A stretch of 6,578 nt of DNA from Bacilli bacterium (GTDB lineage Bacteria > Bacillota_I > Bacilli_A > RF39 > UBA660), in the NCBI GenBank assembly GCA_017460245.1, contig JAFUBK010000024.1:1-6578 (forward strand). Direction: 5' to 3'. The notes under the pieces are model-generated. The model did not search any database, was not told the origin of the DNA, and saw only the letters and a program-made list of their open reading frames with translations. Both the position numbers and the translations under genes were made by a program. Positions 6,120 to 6,578 of the stretch are shown in pieces. Each line of letters begins with the position of its first letter. Positions within the stretch are counted from its first letter, which is position 1.

Positions 6120-6169
6120 TTGACATATCAGCTCTCTTTAACTATACAAAACTTTTAAAAATAAAGCAA
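6120..6169. promoter_or_regulatory. Possible bidirectional promoter with shared TATA
   Basis: On the plus strand, TTGACA (6120-6125), 17 nt, then TATACA (6143-6148). On the minus strand, TTGCTT (6164-6169), 17 nt, then TATAGT (6141-6146). The two -10 boxes share TATA at 6143-6146. The minus version could be a second recA promoter; the plus version would run antisense into the end of pgsA. Either may be chance in AT-rich DNA. Confidence 0.3.
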
Positions 6170-6250
6170 ATGGCGATTTTTGGGAATTGAAGATAAATTT
6201 TGCTTGAATTTTTAATTTCTCTGTAAAGAATTTTTTTAAATTTGGGAATT
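6170..6250. other. Gap between pgsA terminator and recA regulatory region
   Basis: AT-rich sequence with no gene I can support. It holds a 10-bp direct repeat, TTTGGGAATT at 6179-6188 and 6241-6250, and a 7-bp inverted pair AAGCAAA/TTTGCTT with a long loop starting just before it. No function is evident. Confidence 0.4.
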
Positions 6251-6278
6251 AAAAAACTAGAAAACTTAATTTCTAGTT
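6251..6278 (-). terminator. Intrinsic terminator of pgsA
   Basis: A 9-bp stem (6270-6278 with 6255-6263) and 6-nt loop (6264-6269) end in a run of six Ts on the minus strand. The pgsA TAA stop (6268-6266) lies inside the loop. It separates pgsA from recA. Confidence 0.75.
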
Positions 6279-6578
6279 CCTTCCATAAAAAATTGTCTAT
6301 TGTTCATATAATATTGAATTCCTGATATTACTGAAAGTATTGCAGCTAAAACTAATAAAAAGTCAGAAACCTTTAAATTCCATAATTCAAATGGTAAGTT
6401 GTAAAAAAGAGTTAAGACTAAACCAACCATCATACAAGCTGTTTTTACTTTTCCAAGTTTGCTTGCCGCAACTACATTTCCTTTACTACCAGCTACCATT
6501 TTAATTGAGTCAACAAATGTATCTCTTAAAATTATTACTACAGGAATTATTGGATGTATAAACCCTTGAGCACATAGA
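6266..6578 (-). CDS. pgsA: CDP-diacylglycerol-glycerol-3-phosphate 3-phosphatidyltransferase, C-terminal part
   Basis: PgsA is the membrane enzyme that joins CDP-diacylglycerol and glycerol-3-phosphate to make phosphatidylglycerol phosphate, the first committed step to phosphatidylglycerol. About 103 C-terminal codons are present; the family is usually 180-190 residues, so the 5' half lies beyond the right edge. The frame stays open upstream of the Met codon at 6499, so that Met is internal. Diagnostic features are a hydrophobic run leading to IILRDTFVDSIK, then AGSKGNVVAASKLGKVKT (typical of bacterial PgsA), two further membrane segments and a short polar end MNNRQFFMEGTRN. The catalytic DG..AR..G...D...D motif would be outside the window. 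The location upstream of recA is the normal Firmicutes setting and supports the call. Confidence 0.93.
   Translation of the reverse strand, partial: LCAQGFIHPIIPVVIILRDTFVDSIKMVAGSKGNVVAASKLGKVKTACMMVGLVLTLFYNLPFELWNLKVSDFLLVLAAILSVISGIQYYMNNRQFFMEGTRN

Noticed and set aside
6067..6126. A 19-codon minus-strand reading frame starting ATG TCA ACA, spanning the SOS box and recA -35 box
   Set aside because: Only a weak AAAGAGAG stretch precedes it, and it would be transcribed only from the doubtful upstream promoter. The bases it covers are already explained by regulatory sites.
6170..6188. Short plus-strand frame starting ATG GCG ATT
   Set aside because: It stops after six codons and has no ribosome binding site.

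Overview
The window looks like chromosomal DNA of a low-GC, Bacilli/Tenericutes-type bacterium. The pgsA, recA and rny proteins are Firmicutes-like, Shine-Dalgarno sites are strong, and promoters are of the sigma-A type. The recA promoter carries a Bacillus-type SOS box. Tryptophan is written TGG in the reading frames, so the standard bacterial code fits rather than the Mycoplasma code. A gut RF39-like or Erysipelotrichia-like host is my guess from style; the window has no marker that fixes the taxon.

All genes lie on the minus strand, so the biological order runs right to left. (1) 6578-6266 is the C-terminal part of pgsA (phosphatidylglycerophosphate synthase). (2) 6265-6034 is a regulatory gap holding the recA promoter, an SOS box and a possible bidirectional promoter. 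(3) 6033-5008 is recA. (4) 4936-1685 is a 1083-residue cell-surface protein with its own promoter and terminator. (5) 1547 to the left edge is rny (RNase Y), lacking only its last few codons. No stretch over 300 bases lacks a gene.

The housekeeping genes follow a familiar Firmicutes order (pgsA ... recA ... rny), but cinA is missing between pgsA and recA. A lineage-specific surface protein occupies the recA-rny gap. That protein is the accessory element of interest. It has a signal peptide, an unrecognised N-terminal domain of about 230 residues, and a stalk of three A modules and four B modules. The A modules are CnaA/D2-like and each has an aligned Lys-Asp-Asn triad suggesting an intramolecular isopeptide bond. 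The B modules resemble Listeria-Bacteroides (Flg_new) or SHIRT repeats and each has one Cys pair 32-33 residues apart. It ends in a membrane segment preceded by VPPTS, a possible variant sortase motif.

Each gene appears to be its own transcription unit. The three genes whose 3' ends are visible all have an intrinsic terminator hairpin that overlaps the stop codon. I see no sign of a multi-gene defence, CRISPR or mobile system here.
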